In this document: one piece after another, positions 8,995-16,490 of the stretch
Layout of the letters: each line of letters starts with the position of its first letter
How positions within the stretch are numbered: the first letter of the stretch is position 1
NCBI RefSeq assembly: GCF_029688845.1
Contig: NZ_JARUKW010000021.1
Coordinates: 1-64,000 of the forward strand
DNA: 64,000 bases
Reading direction: 5' to 3'
Origin: Natronococcus sp. A-GB1
GTDB lineage: Archaea > Halobacteriota > Halobacteria > Halobacteriales > Natrialbaceae
Notes under the pieces: generated by a model
What the model was told of the DNA's origin: nothing
The model's database searches: none
The model's input: only the letters and a program-made list of their open reading frames with translations
Translations under genes and position numbers: made by a program

Positions 8995-9150
8995 CTGACT
9001 TAATCTTGGTCGCAAGCGTCATAACTGTACCTCCTGTCGGTTTTGGATCGAAGCTGTCGTCTCGACTGGCAAGTGGATGGCTATGATACCAGTCGGTACA
9101 GCTCGACCGTCGGTCTCGAACTCGAGCGAATCGGGCCTAACGACCCCGTC

Positions 9151-9303
9151 GTCGCGACGGGCGTTGCTCAGGCTACCAACCCTGGAGGGGGTGCCCTCGG
9201 TCGGGCGACGTGTCCGCGTCAGTCCGAGTACTGTGGCCGGCGGTGCTTAGTGGTGAACGCTCGAGCGGTCACGACGCTCGTGGCAACTGGCTCAAAAAAG
9301 AGA
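9151..9303. other. downstream flank of ligase-like gene, partly duplicated
   Basis: No gene. The stretch from 9235 onward recurs at 7009, and the stretch before 9150 recurs at 3436-3590, so this short spacer joins two duplicated units. Confidence 0.6.
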
Positions 9304-10551
9304 TTATCGGATGACGAACTTCGATCGCAGATCGGTGACCGGGCCGTCCCTCTCGGGGGAGTACAACAGCAGGCCGAGACACAGCCCGAGCATGATCGAG
9401 GAGGGGCTGAGCCCGCCCAAAAAGAGCGACTCGAAGCCCATATACAGGAAGATCGCCACGGCGAGCCCGACGACGAACCCGGTCCACGGCGTCCACCGGG
9501 TACGGATCCCCTGGCCCAGCGCGTAGACGAGCGCGCCCAGATAGAGACTGCCGGCGATGATGCCTGTGTTGAGTAGCGGGTAGATGTAGGAGTTGTGGGG
9601 CCCTCTGGAGCCGTCGATCTCCTCGGCGGTGTTCGCAAAGCCGATCCCGAGCATCGGGTCCTCGGCGAGGCGCTCGATCGAGGCGACCCACCGGTCGACG
9701 CGGGTCAGGAGTGTACTTTCCATCACGTCGCCGACGTGGCCGAGCCGGATCGCCACGTAAACCCCGAGGGCGGCGACTCCGATACCGAGAAAGCCGACTC
9801 GACGGTCGAACCCCGAGAGGACGAGCACCGAGCCGGCGGTGAAGCCGACGAGCGCGGCGTCGCCCTCGCTCAAGAGGAAGCCCAGCAGACAGACCAAAAG
9901 CGCCCCGAGCCACACCGCCCCGCGGCGGGCCAAGAACGTGTACAGTGCCGCGAGGCTGCCGACCATCATGACGAAACCGTAGCCGTTGGGATTGTGGAAG
10001 ATCGAGGCCGTCCGGATGCCGTCGATCCCGAACACCGAGCCGCCGACGGACTCGTAGAGGGTCTCGCTCGTCTGGAACTCCTGCCAGACCATCCCGATGC
10101 CGACCAGCGCGAGCAGCGTGGCCACGAGTGTCAGCCCCATCGTGAACGTCTGGCGGCGGCCGTCGATCAACGCCGGTAATACGACCACGGCCGCAACCAC
10201 CGCCAGCGGCGTGGCCGCAATGTACTGCAGGAGTTCGGTGTGGGGCGCATAGTAGTAGTGGACGAGCAGCCCCAGCCAGTAGCCACCAATAAGCACGAGA
10301 AACGCGGCGTCGAACTGCAGCCGAATGTCGGGCATCAGAATTCCATACGCTGCGATCGAAACCAACAGCGTGCCCGTCATGATGTAGCCGGCTCGCTGTG
10401 ACACCAGCCAGCTCGTCACCGCGAGACTGCTGATGATCGGCAACAGCGCGAGGATCGGATCGTAGACCGGCACCGTCGGCTCCTCCGTCGACGTGCCCAA
10501 AACATAGTGACGTATATTCATCCTGAACTCCCGTGGTAGCTGAACATCCAT
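9304..10551 (-). CDS. O-antigen ligase / polymerase-like membrane protein
   Basis: 415 residues if translation starts at the ATG at 10551 (MDVQLPREFRMNIRHYVLG); the second ATG at 10521 is almost as likely. About ten hydrophobic helices, a larger external loop (about residues 200-330) with a YESVGGSVFG stretch, RTASIFHNPNGYGFVMM and later EDPMLGIGFANTAEE and GPHNSYIYPLLNTGIIAG. The (H/R)NSY-L-T-G pattern and the periplasmic-type loop are typical of Wzy/WaaL O-antigen polymerase-ligase proteins. It probably polymerises or transfers lipid-linked glycans at the outer face of the membrane. Decayed copies of its 3' end occur at four other places in the window. Confidence 0.8.
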   Translation of the reverse strand: MDVQLPREFRMNIRHYVLGTSTEEPTVPVYDPILALLPIISSLAVTSWLVSQRAGYIMTGTLLVSIAAYGILMPDIRLQFDAAFLVLIGGYWLGLLVHYYYAPHTELLQYIAATPLAVVAAVVVLPALIDGRRQTFTMGLTLVATLLALVGIGMVWQEFQTSETLYESVGGSVFGIDGIRTASIFHNPNGYGFVMMVGSLAALYTFLARRGAVWLGALLVCLLGFLLSEGDAALVGFTAGSVLVLSGFDRRVGFLGIGVAALGVYVAIRLGHVGDVMESTLLTRVDRWVASIERLAEDPMLGIGFANTAEEIDGSRGPHNSYIYPLLNTGIIAGSLYLGALVYALGQGIRTRWTPWTGFVVGLAVAIFLYMGFESLFLGGLSPSSIMLGLCLGLLLYSPERDGPVTDLRSKFVIR

Positions 10552-10677
10552 CGTATCGAGAGATAAATACCGGGGAACTACTGGCACATCGATCGATCGA
10601 GAGGAACGGGAATCTCGACCTCGCGCTCGAGCAACTGTGGCGTGGGTCCCGAACGAGTACGACTTCCACACAGACAC

Positions 10678-10691
10678 ACGTAGTTCCGCCG
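10678..10691 (+). promoter_or_regulatory. upstream element shared with the intact orc1/cdc6 gene
   Basis: ACGTAGTTCCGCCG lies just before the ATG of the decayed copy at 10695 and is identical to 12356-12369 before the intact gene. GGTCCC..GAAC further upstream is also shared, showing that the promoter region was duplicated together with the gene. Confidence 0.6.
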
Positions 10692-10694
10692 AGT

Positions 10695-10994
10695 ATGAGC
10701 ACGCCCGACGACCGCGTCGCCGAAACCGCGCCTGACGCGAACCTCGTTGCTGAGAAGGGTGTGACACCCGCCGAGATCGTCGCCCGCCATGACGCAGTCG
10801 TCGTCGGGTACGTGCCCCTCACGGGGTGTCGCACGCTGCGTAGCACCGCCACTGAGATTCACGACGCACTCGCGGCACGGAGAAAGGTGTCCGAAGCGGT
10901 CGATGAACGTGACCAGCGTCCCGTGCACCGTGATCGATCAGGCCAGTTGGGCGCGGCTGGCGTCACCGGCTCTCGATCCCTATGCGCTGGCTGA
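10695..10994 (+). pseudogene. orc1/cdc6 fragment 4, internally deleted
   Basis: Reads MSTPDDRVAETAPDANLVAE and continues through TPAEIVARHDAVVVGYVPLT to GCRTLRSTATEIHDALAARR without a stop, giving a 99-residue frame. Compared with the intact protein it has lost the whole Walker A region by in-frame deletion: residues 36 to about 85 are absent and HAR.. is joined directly to VAVEYVNLKECRTL. The tail after about residue 75 is unrelated. It overlaps the 3' end of the convergent antitoxin gene by 15 bases. An open frame of this size could still be made as a peptide, but it cannot be an ATPase. Confidence 0.8.
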
Positions 10995-11396
10995 GGTCCC
11001 GTCGAGATCCCGGTCACTCACGAGCGGGTAGTCGATCTGCATCTCGATGCGATCGAACGACACAACAGGCTGGATTGCACCACCGGGACCGCCCGCCTCG
11101 AGGTCGAGCATCCCGAGCACTTCCAGCTGTTTGAGATCCGAATGGACATCGGAGACGTCACGATCGACGAGCCGGGCAGCCTCCCGCATGCTCTGGGGTT
11201 CGTGTTCGGCGATCGCTTCAAGGAGCGTCAGGCGCAGCGGCGTAAGGTTGGCAACGAGATCGTCATACGTTCCGAACTGCAGGATCGCCTGCTCGTCGTC
11301 CGTCTCGAGTGAGTCGGTCTCACCAGCCTGGACGAACTGGAGGGCGTCCGTGCGAAGCTGTTCTCGGTCGCCGACAGTGATATGGAGTGTTGTCAT
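10980..11396 (-). CDS. winged-helix antitoxin of a TumE-type toxin-antitoxin pair
   Basis: 138 residues from the ATG at 11394-11396 (MTTLHITVGDREQLRTDALQ). The N-terminal 50 residues are acidic and probably bind the toxin; a MarR-like winged helix follows (LTPLRLTLLEAIAEHEPQSM, REAARLVDRDVSDVHSDLKQ, LEVLGMLDLE). In haloarchaea this type of protein is regularly encoded next to a DUF6516/TumE protein and is inferred to neutralise it and repress the operon. It lies 28 bases downstream of the toxin gene in the same operon, the order toxin first being usual for this family. Confidence 0.75.
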   Translation of the reverse strand: MTTLHITVGDREQLRTDALQFVQAGETDSLETDDEQAILQFGTYDDLVANLTPLRLTLLEAIAEHEPQSMREAARLVDRDVSDVHSDLKQLEVLGMLDLEAGGPGGAIQPVVSFDRIEMQIDYPLVSDRDLDGTSASA

Positions 11397-11424
11397 GGTT
11401 GTGATGGGGTCGATTCGGGTGTGA

Positions 11425-11739
11425 TCAGTAGGGTCGCGGCGGAGCGCCATCGACGGCCTCCCAGTACTCGTCGGCACTCGCCCAGAACTCGACGAGTACC
11501 TCCTCCATCCCCGGGAAGTCGGCGTCGACGTCGCCAGCGGCAGTGTGGTGTTCGTGGCCTTTCGTGTCCTCGTGGGCGTTATCGTACCGGACAAGCGTCA
11601 GATCCTCGAGGGTGCCCAGATGAAGCGTGTACTTCCAGCCCGACGGGTACGTCTCCGTATCGGTCGTTCGCCGAATCACGACGTTCTCGACGAGGCCGGC
11701 TTCGACGTGGGTGTACCGGAAGGTTAGCTCCTGGCCCAT
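11425..11739 (-). CDS. TumE-family (DUF6516) toxin
   Basis: 104 residues: GLVENVVIRRTTDTETYPSG, then WKYTLHLGTLEDLTLVRYDN followed by AHEDTKGHEHHTAAGD and a C-terminal helix FPGMEEVLVEFWASADEYW. The RYDNAH...GHEHH core is the hallmark of DUF6516, the family that includes the TumE toxin. The biochemical target of the archaeal members is not known to me. Together with the winged-helix gene downstream it forms a compact toxin-antitoxin operon, located between two dead orc1/cdc6 fragments, a common place for plasmid-derived stability modules. Confidence 0.78.
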   Translation of the reverse strand: MGQELTFRYTHVEAGLVENVVIRRTTDTETYPSGWKYTLHLGTLEDLTLVRYDNAHEDTKGHEHHTAAGDVDADFPGMEEVLVEFWASADEYWEAVDGAPPRPY

Positions 11740-11914
11740 TCCGTGTGTCTACAGACACCGCACAGCGGGATAAGGGTGTTGGGAAGATGACCAACAGCTG
11801 ACCGGGTCGAAAGAGTCGAACGCCACGGATCTCGAGCGTGTGTTCGGATACCGCTACGCGGAGTTCCACGCGTGCACCCTCTCGAGCGCCCTCACCACGC
11901 CACGGGGCTTCAGG

Positions 11915-12030
11915 TATTCCCCACACGCTACACCCGGGTCGCCGTCGAGTACGTCAACTTAGAGGAGTGTCGCACGCTGTGTAGCGTCACAACCGAAATC
12001 TGCGACGAGTTCACCGATGCAAAGACGGAC
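11915..12030 (+). pseudogene. orc1/cdc6 fragment 5
   Basis: RYTRVAVEYVNLEECRTLCS and TTEICDEFTDAK correspond to residues 84 to about 114 of the intact Orc1/Cdc6 (HDRVAVEYVNLKECRTLFSA). The DNA stretch CGTCGAGTACGTCAACTTA is identical to the intact gene. Confidence 0.85.
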
Positions 12031-12044
12031 TTTCGCTCTGGAGA

Positions 12045-12160
12045 CCGATGATTCCGTTCCCCTGGCATACGATCCGAACAGCACAGCATAGCGAACGTTG
12101 AACTCGTCGAGCAACGATCGGAGGCCCTCGAGATCCAGGACAGCAGCGAGAGTCCGGCCC
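12045..12160 (-). pseudogene. minimal nucleotidyltransferase (MNT) fragment
   Basis: AVLDLEGLRSLLDEFNVRYA followed by VLFGSYARGTE is the N-terminal part of a minimal nucleotidyltransferase with the GSxARGx core, the partner of HEPN toxins. The coding character stops right after the motif, so the catalytic aspartates that normally follow are missing and no HEPN gene is nearby. It abuts orc1/cdc6 fragment 5. Confidence 0.7.
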
Positions 12161-12372
12161 GAGTTTGTGGGACTCTCCTGTATGCTTCCCCATACGGAGA
12201 GATCCGTCTTATACCCCACGGCGCCGCCGGATCGGCAGCGTGGCTCGCCGTGAGGACAGCCCGCCGGTACCCGATAACTCGGTCCCACCGGGAGCGACCG
12301 CGTCGGGTCCGGTCCCCGAACCGTTACATTCCGTGGGCGGCTACCACACGGACATACGTAGTTCCGCCGCAC

Positions 12373-13560
12373 ATGAGCAAGTACGACGACCTCTTCGACG
12401 AGACGGCGCCCGACGCGAGCCTGTTTGCCGACAAGGGTGCCCTCGACCCGCTCGCTACACCCGCCGAGATCCACGCCCGTGACGCCCAGGAACGCGAGCT
12501 GGCGACGATTCTCAACGGCGTTCACGACGGCTATCTCCCGCCGACGGTGTCGCTCTACGGCCCGCCGGGCACCGGCAAGACGCTGACGACGCGACGCGTC
12601 TGTCGGGAGTTCGCCGCCCGCCACGACCGGGTCGCCGTCGAGTACGTCAACTTAAAGGAGTGTCGCACGCTGTTCAGCGCGGCCAACGAGATCCTGGTCG
12701 AGCTCACCGGCACGAAGCGGAAGGCCTACGAGGGATTGGACGGCGTGTTCGAGGCGATCTGGGCCGCCCTCGAGGGCTACCCCGAGTGGACCGTGCTCGT
12801 CTTGGACGAGATCGACCACGTCCGCCAGGACACCAACTACGACCCAAGCGAGTTTTTCTACCGACTGCTGCGCGGCGAGGGCAAACTCGCTCGCGAGATT
12901 TCGCTGTCGGTCTGGCTCGTCAGTAACGAACTGCTCGAGGTCGATCTGCGACTGGACAGCCGCGTCGAGAGCGCGATGAGCGACGAGGCCGTCTTCTTTC
13001 CGCCGTATGGCGAAGCGGAGTTGGAAGCGATCCTCGAGCCCCGCCTCGAGCGCGCGTTCCGTGCGGGAGCGGTACCCGATGACGTGTTCGAACACGGCGT
13101 GCGTAAGGCCGCCCAACGCTGGGGCGACGCCCGGAAGGCGCTCACGCTGTTTCGCCAGGCCGGCGAACGCGCGGGCGAGCAGGACCTCGAGCAACTGACG
13201 ACCGACTGTCTCGACGCGACCCTCGAGACGACCGACAAGGCGGCGTTTCTCGCGAAGGCCCGCCGGCTGCCCGACTCCCATATCGGCGTGCTCGTCGCGA
13301 TCACCGCCCGGCGCAATCGCCACACCGGCGCCGTCGACCAGCCGGTGACCACCGCCCGAATCGCCGAGGTCCTCGATGACGACGCGATCGACGAACGCTA
13401 CCGGCTCGGCCGCCGGGCGATCCGCGAGGTGGTGCGCAACCTCGAGACGATGGGCCTCGTCGAGACCTGGATCGACGCGACGGGCGGGGCCAGCCGGGTC
13501 ACCCAGATCGAGACGACGTTCGAGCCGACCTGGATGGACGACGTTCAGACCGATGGTTGA
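12373..13560 (+). CDS. orc1/cdc6: Orc1/Cdc6 replication initiator AAA+ ATPase
   Basis: 395 residues from the ATG at 12373 (MSKYDDLFDETAPDASLFAD); upstream codons are in frame but belong to the promoter, which is shared with decayed copy 4. Walker A GPPGTGKT (63-70), Walker B VLVLDEIDHV (141-150), sensor region WLVSNELLEVDLRLDSRVES, and a C-terminal winged helix (about 300-395) that would contact origin DNA. It binds ATP, recognises origin repeats and helps load MCM. I see no convincing ORB-type repeats within 400 bases on either side, so this may be one of the many accessory Orc proteins of haloarchaea or act on an origin elsewhere. Five dead relatives lie within 9 kb upstream. Confidence 0.93.
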   Translation: MSKYDDLFDETAPDASLFADKGALDPLATPAEIHARDAQERELATILNGVHDGYLPPTVSLYGPPGTGKTLTTRRVCREFAARHDRVAVEYVNLKECRTLFSAANEILVELTGTKRKAYEGLDGVFEAIWAALEGYPEWTVLVLDEIDHVRQDTNYDPSEFFYRLLRGEGKLAREISLSVWLVSNELLEVDLRLDSRVESAMSDEAVFFPPYGEAELEAILEPRLERAFRAGAVPDDVFEHGVRKAAQRWGDARKALTLFRQAGERAGEQDLEQLTTDCLDATLETTDKAAFLAKARRLPDSHIGVLVAITARRNRHTGAVDQPVTTARIAEVLDDDAIDERYRLGRRAIREVVRNLETMGLVETWIDATGGASRVTQIETTFEPTWMDDVQTDG

Positions 13561-13986
13561 CTCTCTGCGATCCTGTGGTCGCTTTCCAGCGTATCGTCGG
13601 ACGAATTCGAACGGCCGTGTTGAGCAGGGCGGTTATCGAGCGATACTCCCCGAATGGCATCCCATCTCCGGTCGAACACGCGTTAAGCAGTCTCCTTGCA
13701 GGGTTAGTGATCTTAGCTGACCTTCTCGACGAGCAGAGTAACCGAACGTCATGCCTCACCCACCTCCAGAAGAAATCCAAAGAGCGGCTTCTGGGCACAT
13801 ATGCGCTCAGATCGATAAATTACTGAAAGAGACAATTTCGTGTTGTGCTTCGAATCCTGACACTTATGGCAATCCGCCCTAAAGAGTTAGGTGAAAGTCG
13901 CCCGGAGACACTCTCCACCGACTACGAGTCGTCGACTGCGCTGACGGAGTCGGATGGTGTATCGGTGGCGGCTTCGCCCTCCACAC
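13561..13986. other. spacer between orc1/cdc6 and terminase genes
   Basis: Mixed composition; AT-richer around 13690-13890 (for example GATAAATTACTGAAAGAGAC). No gene and no recognisable origin repeats. It probably holds the terminase operon promoter. Confidence 0.4.
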
Positions 13987-14244
13987 ATGTCGAGACGAAA
14001 TTCAACCCCGCGTACAGACCGCGAGGCCGTCCTCGAGCGCCTCGCCGACACGATAGAACTGACCCACGACCGCGTCGAGAGTCTCGAGATCGACTCCCAC
14101 GAGGACCAGGAGCTGCAGATCAAGTGGATCCGCGCGCTGGGCTACCTCAGTGGCCAGTACCGCAAACTCCTCAAAGACGAGGACCTCGACGAGATGGCCG
14201 AGGAGCTCGAACTCCTGCAAGCCGAGGACGGTGATCGCCGATGA
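13987..14244 (+). CDS. terminase small-subunit-like protein
   Basis: 85 residues from MSRRNSTPRTDREAVLERLA; almost wholly helical and charged, with a coiled-coil-like stretch (LEIDSHEDQELQIKWIRALG, then LLKDEDLDEMAEELELLQAE). Its stop overlaps the start of the large terminase gene in an ATGA. Position, size and helical character point to a TerS-like DNA-recognition or adaptor subunit; sequence alone would not prove it. Confidence 0.6.
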   Translation: MSRRNSTPRTDREAVLERLADTIELTHDRVESLEIDSHEDQELQIKWIRALGYLSGQYRKLLKDEDLDEMAEELELLQAEDGDRR

Positions 14245-15812
14245 CGGATCCGACCAAACGCGAGATTGAACGCGAGCTCGAGGCGCTCAAGCGCCTCTTC
14301 GGTGAATCCGACACCGACTCTGACGCCGACACCGACGCCGAAGTCACCGTCGAGTGGCGAGTTCCCGCCAGTCCGGATCCCGCCGACGAGGGGATGACGT
14401 ACGAGCCCGAAACCGAGACGATCACCTACGCCCTGTGGCGCAAACAGCAGGCGTGTCTCGACGCCCTCGAGAGCGGCGACTACGACATCGTTGCCTTCCT
14501 CGGCGGCTACGGCACCGGCAAAACCGTCTTCGGTGCCCGCTGGCTGCTCGCAAAGGCGCTCGCCCACCCCGAGAGCTGTTTTCTGGCGCTGGGCAAGACG
14601 TTCGAGGAGGCGCGTGAATCGACCTTCAAGAAGCTGTTCGCCCAACTTCCCGGCGACAACACGGTGGTCGATCCCGAACGGAGTCCGGTGGTTACCGAGT
14701 ACACCAAATCCGAACGCCGGCTCACACTGACGAACGGAACGGTGATCGTCCTCGGTTCGGCCGACAAGCCCGATCGGTACGACGGGGCGGAGTTCGGCGG
14801 GATCTGGCTGGACGAGCCCAGCTACTACAACGCGGATCTCCACGATCTGCTGGCGACGTTGGATGGGCGGCTGCGCGGCGTCGATGGGCCGAAAGTTATG
14901 TGTTGGACCCTGACCGGCAACGGCTTCAACGATGCCTGGAAGATCCTCGAACAGCGCCAGAAGGCAAACGATGAGCCCCTCAAGCACAGCATCAGGGTGA
15001 TTCGGGCCTCAACGCTCGAGAACCCGTATCTCGAGCCCGAGGTTCGAGCCAGCCAAAAGCGCAAGTACGGCGACACCGACCGGGCCGCACAGGCGTTACA
15101 CGGTGGGTTCGCCGCCGCTACGGGATTGGTCTATTCGGCGTTCAACCGCGAGACCCACGTCATCCCCCACGCCGAGGCCGCCGAACGTGTCGTCGACGAC
15201 TGGCGGGTCTACGGCTACGACTCCGGCTGGAACGATCCGAGGGTCGTCCTCGAGCTCGGCAAGACCTCGTTCGACCAGCTCGTCGTCGTGGACGCGTTCC
15301 ACGAGACCGGCGTTCACACCGAGGACGCCATCGACTGGCTCGCGGACCGACCCTTCGGGGTGATCTACTCCGAGCACAAACCCGCCCACATCGACAAGTT
15401 CGAGCGCGCGGGCTTCGATGCTACGACCGCCGTCAAGGACATCGACGAGGGGATCGCCGAGGTGCGCAAACGACTCGAGGCCGACGGCAACCTAGAGATC
15501 TCGACCGAGCTGCGACCCAAAAAGCGAACGGTCCGGGTGCCGATCATGGGGCTCCCTGACTCCCCTCGGTCGCGCTCGAGGCGGTTCCGGTCGGACTCGA
15601 CAGAGACCGACACCGAGGAGTCCGACTCCGACTCGTCCGAGACCGATACCGGCGAGCCTGCCGTTGGACTGTTAGTCTCGGAGCGATGCCAGGAACTCAT
15701 CCGGGAGTTCTACAGCTACAAGGCGGACCACGTCGGCGCGCCGAACGCTGCCGACCACTGCCTCGACGCGCTGCGCTACGCCGTGATGGGGGTGGCCACG
15801 CCCGAGCAGTAG
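14241..15812 (+). CDS. phage terminase large subunit
   Basis: 523 residues. Walker A GGYGTGKT (88-95), Walker B GIWLDEP (about 186-192), coupling motif in MCWTLTGNG, then an RNase-H-like nuclease domain starting at YGYDSGWNDP with further acidic residues in VVVDAFHET and NAADHCLDALRYA. This is the ATP-driven packaging motor that cuts concatemeric viral DNA. A low-complexity Ser/Asp/Glu/Thr-rich insert of about 45 residues (SRRFRSDSTETDTEESDSDS onward) interrupts the nuclease domain shortly before its last acidic motif, and an SD repeat also lies near residue 25. No portal, capsid or tail gene follows, so the pair is an orphan remnant or a domesticated element. Confidence 0.88.
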   Translation: MTDPTKREIERELEALKRLFGESDTDSDADTDAEVTVEWRVPASPDPADEGMTYEPETETITYALWRKQQACLDALESGDYDIVAFLGGYGTGKTVFGARWLLAKALAHPESCFLALGKTFEEARESTFKKLFAQLPGDNTVVDPERSPVVTEYTKSERRLTLTNGTVIVLGSADKPDRYDGAEFGGIWLDEPSYYNADLHDLLATLDGRLRGVDGPKVMCWTLTGNGFNDAWKILEQRQKANDEPLKHSIRVIRASTLENPYLEPEVRASQKRKYGDTDRAAQALHGGFAAATGLVYSAFNRETHVIPHAEAAERVVDDWRVYGYDSGWNDPRVVLELGKTSFDQLVVVDAFHETGVHTEDAIDWLADRPFGVIYSEHKPAHIDKFERAGFDATTAVKDIDEGIAEVRKRLEADGNLEISTELRPKKRTVRVPIMGLPDSPRSRSRRFRSDSTETDTEESDSDSSETDTGEPAVGLLVSERCQELIREFYSYKADHVGAPNAADHCLDALRYAVMGVATPEQ

Positions 15813-15886
15813 GTCGAACAGAGGTAGCTAACCCCCGCTCCCTATTCCACCATTATCTGGGCTGCTCTAATCGTTCTGTCCTAGAA

Positions 15887-16129
15887 TTAATTGCTATCGT
15901 TGTCACGTGGGTCGCTAACAAGTTCGTACAGTCCGGTATCATATAGATTTCGTACGTGATCGTGCTCCTCGAGACGTTGAAGGCGCTGTCCGAGATACGT
16001 GCTCGTCACGTCTCTACGTTCCTCGTCGTTCATCCGCTCACGCGCATAGACGGGCGTTACACGTCCCTCGAGTAGATACTCCAGGAGCTCCCGATCAACG
16101 TCGCGGAGATCGTTATCAGAGAGTGCCAT
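15887..16129 (-). CDS. winged-helix regulator of module A (PhiH1-repressor-like)
   Basis: 80 residues from MALSDNDLRDVDRELLEYLL; a compact winged helix (about 8-60) ending in GLYELVSDPRDNDSN. Its paralogue at 18621 ends GLYRFVRDPREN and is placed in the same way upstream of module B. Both resemble the PhiH1 repressor family of haloarchaea. Divergent orientation, and the dyad that touches the module A TATA box, suggest that it represses the module and perhaps itself. The ATG at 16129 is chosen because the upstream extension has no conserved character. Confidence 0.75.
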   Translation of the reverse strand: MALSDNDLRDVDRELLEYLLEGRVTPVYARERMNDEERRDVTSTYLGQRLQRLEEHDHVRNLYDTGLYELVSDPRDNDSN

Positions 16130-16220
16130 GCTGTTTGATTCGCATACTTGCATTACATACTTAGTGCTATCCCATCCCTGGCAGGTCCTCTCCAGTACCA
16201 CTTGCCAGCTTCTAACTCGA

Positions 16221-16242
16221 GTTTGAGAAGCAAACTATATAG
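16221..16242 (+). promoter_or_regulatory. module A promoter with abutting operator dyad
   Basis: Perfect inverted repeat GTTTG-AGAAG-CAAAC at 16221-16235 runs directly into the TATA box TATATAG at 16236-16242. Expected transcription start about 16262-16268, just at the base of the structured leader. Module B has a different dyad (GTTAC-AAT-GTAAC) in exactly the same position, so a repressor site overlapping BRE/TATA is likely. Confidence 0.7.
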
Positions 16243-16266
16243 TGGTGGACGCGGTAGTAGAGACTG

Positions 16267-16340
16267 GAGAAGCGCAGGGTTCCTGAGTAGAATCAGGCGG
16301 TGGTGATGACACCGCCTGCGCTTCTCGAGGTCCGAGAAGC
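16267..16340 (+). ncRNA. structured leader RNA of module A (three-way junction plus SD hairpin)
   Basis: Outer stem GAGAAGCGCAGG (16267-16278) pairs perfectly with CCTGCGCTTCTC (16315-16326). Inside sit hairpin 1 CCTGA/TCAGG (16282-16286, 16293-16297) and, without spacer, hairpin 2 CGGTG/CACCG (16298-16302, 16310-16314). A mutually exclusive hairpin 3, CTTCTCG/CGAGAAG (16321-16327, 16333-16339), places AGG in its loop about 9 bases before the ATG at 16341. Module B keeps the same fold with different bases, see 18983-19053. It could be a translation switch or give rise to a stable small RNA. Confidence 0.7.
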
Positions 16341-16490
16341 ATGTTAGCTACGAATTCCGCCGTTGAAAAACGTGACGAGGTTGAATCGTGCGATCACGAC
16401 TGGTGTCCGGGACCCAACGGAGACGGGCTCCCCTGCTTTGCGTGTTTCCAGGTCGCGCACAGAACGGAGGGGAAGTCGGATGCCCGTTGA
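16341..16490 (+). CDS. zinc mini-protein, module A
   Basis: 49 residues: MLATNSAVEKRDEVESCDHD, then WCPGPNGDGLPCFACFQVAH. Cys-x-His-x2-Cys followed by CFAC forms a likely treble-clef or zinc-knuckle site. The core CDHDWC.GP.GD.LPCFACF is shared with the module B protein at 19054, although the flanking residues differ freely, which is good evidence for selection on the zinc core. The ATG follows the leader hairpin directly. The last 11 bases overlap the next gene. Confidence 0.82.
   Translation: MLATNSAVEKRDEVESCDHDWCPGPNGDGLPCFACFQVAHRTEGKSDAR

Noticed and set aside
11959-12624. A 221-codon minus-strand frame across the orc1/cdc6 promoter
   Set aside because: Only about 35 codons (MNT fragment) are protein-like; the rest is antisense to orc1/cdc6 and its promoter.
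12190-13986. Replication origin (ORB repeats) beside orc1/cdc6
   Set aside because: I looked for repeated ORB-like elements with G-runs on both sides and an AT-rich unwinding element; only a modest AT-rich stretch at 13690-13890 is present, not enough to call an origin.
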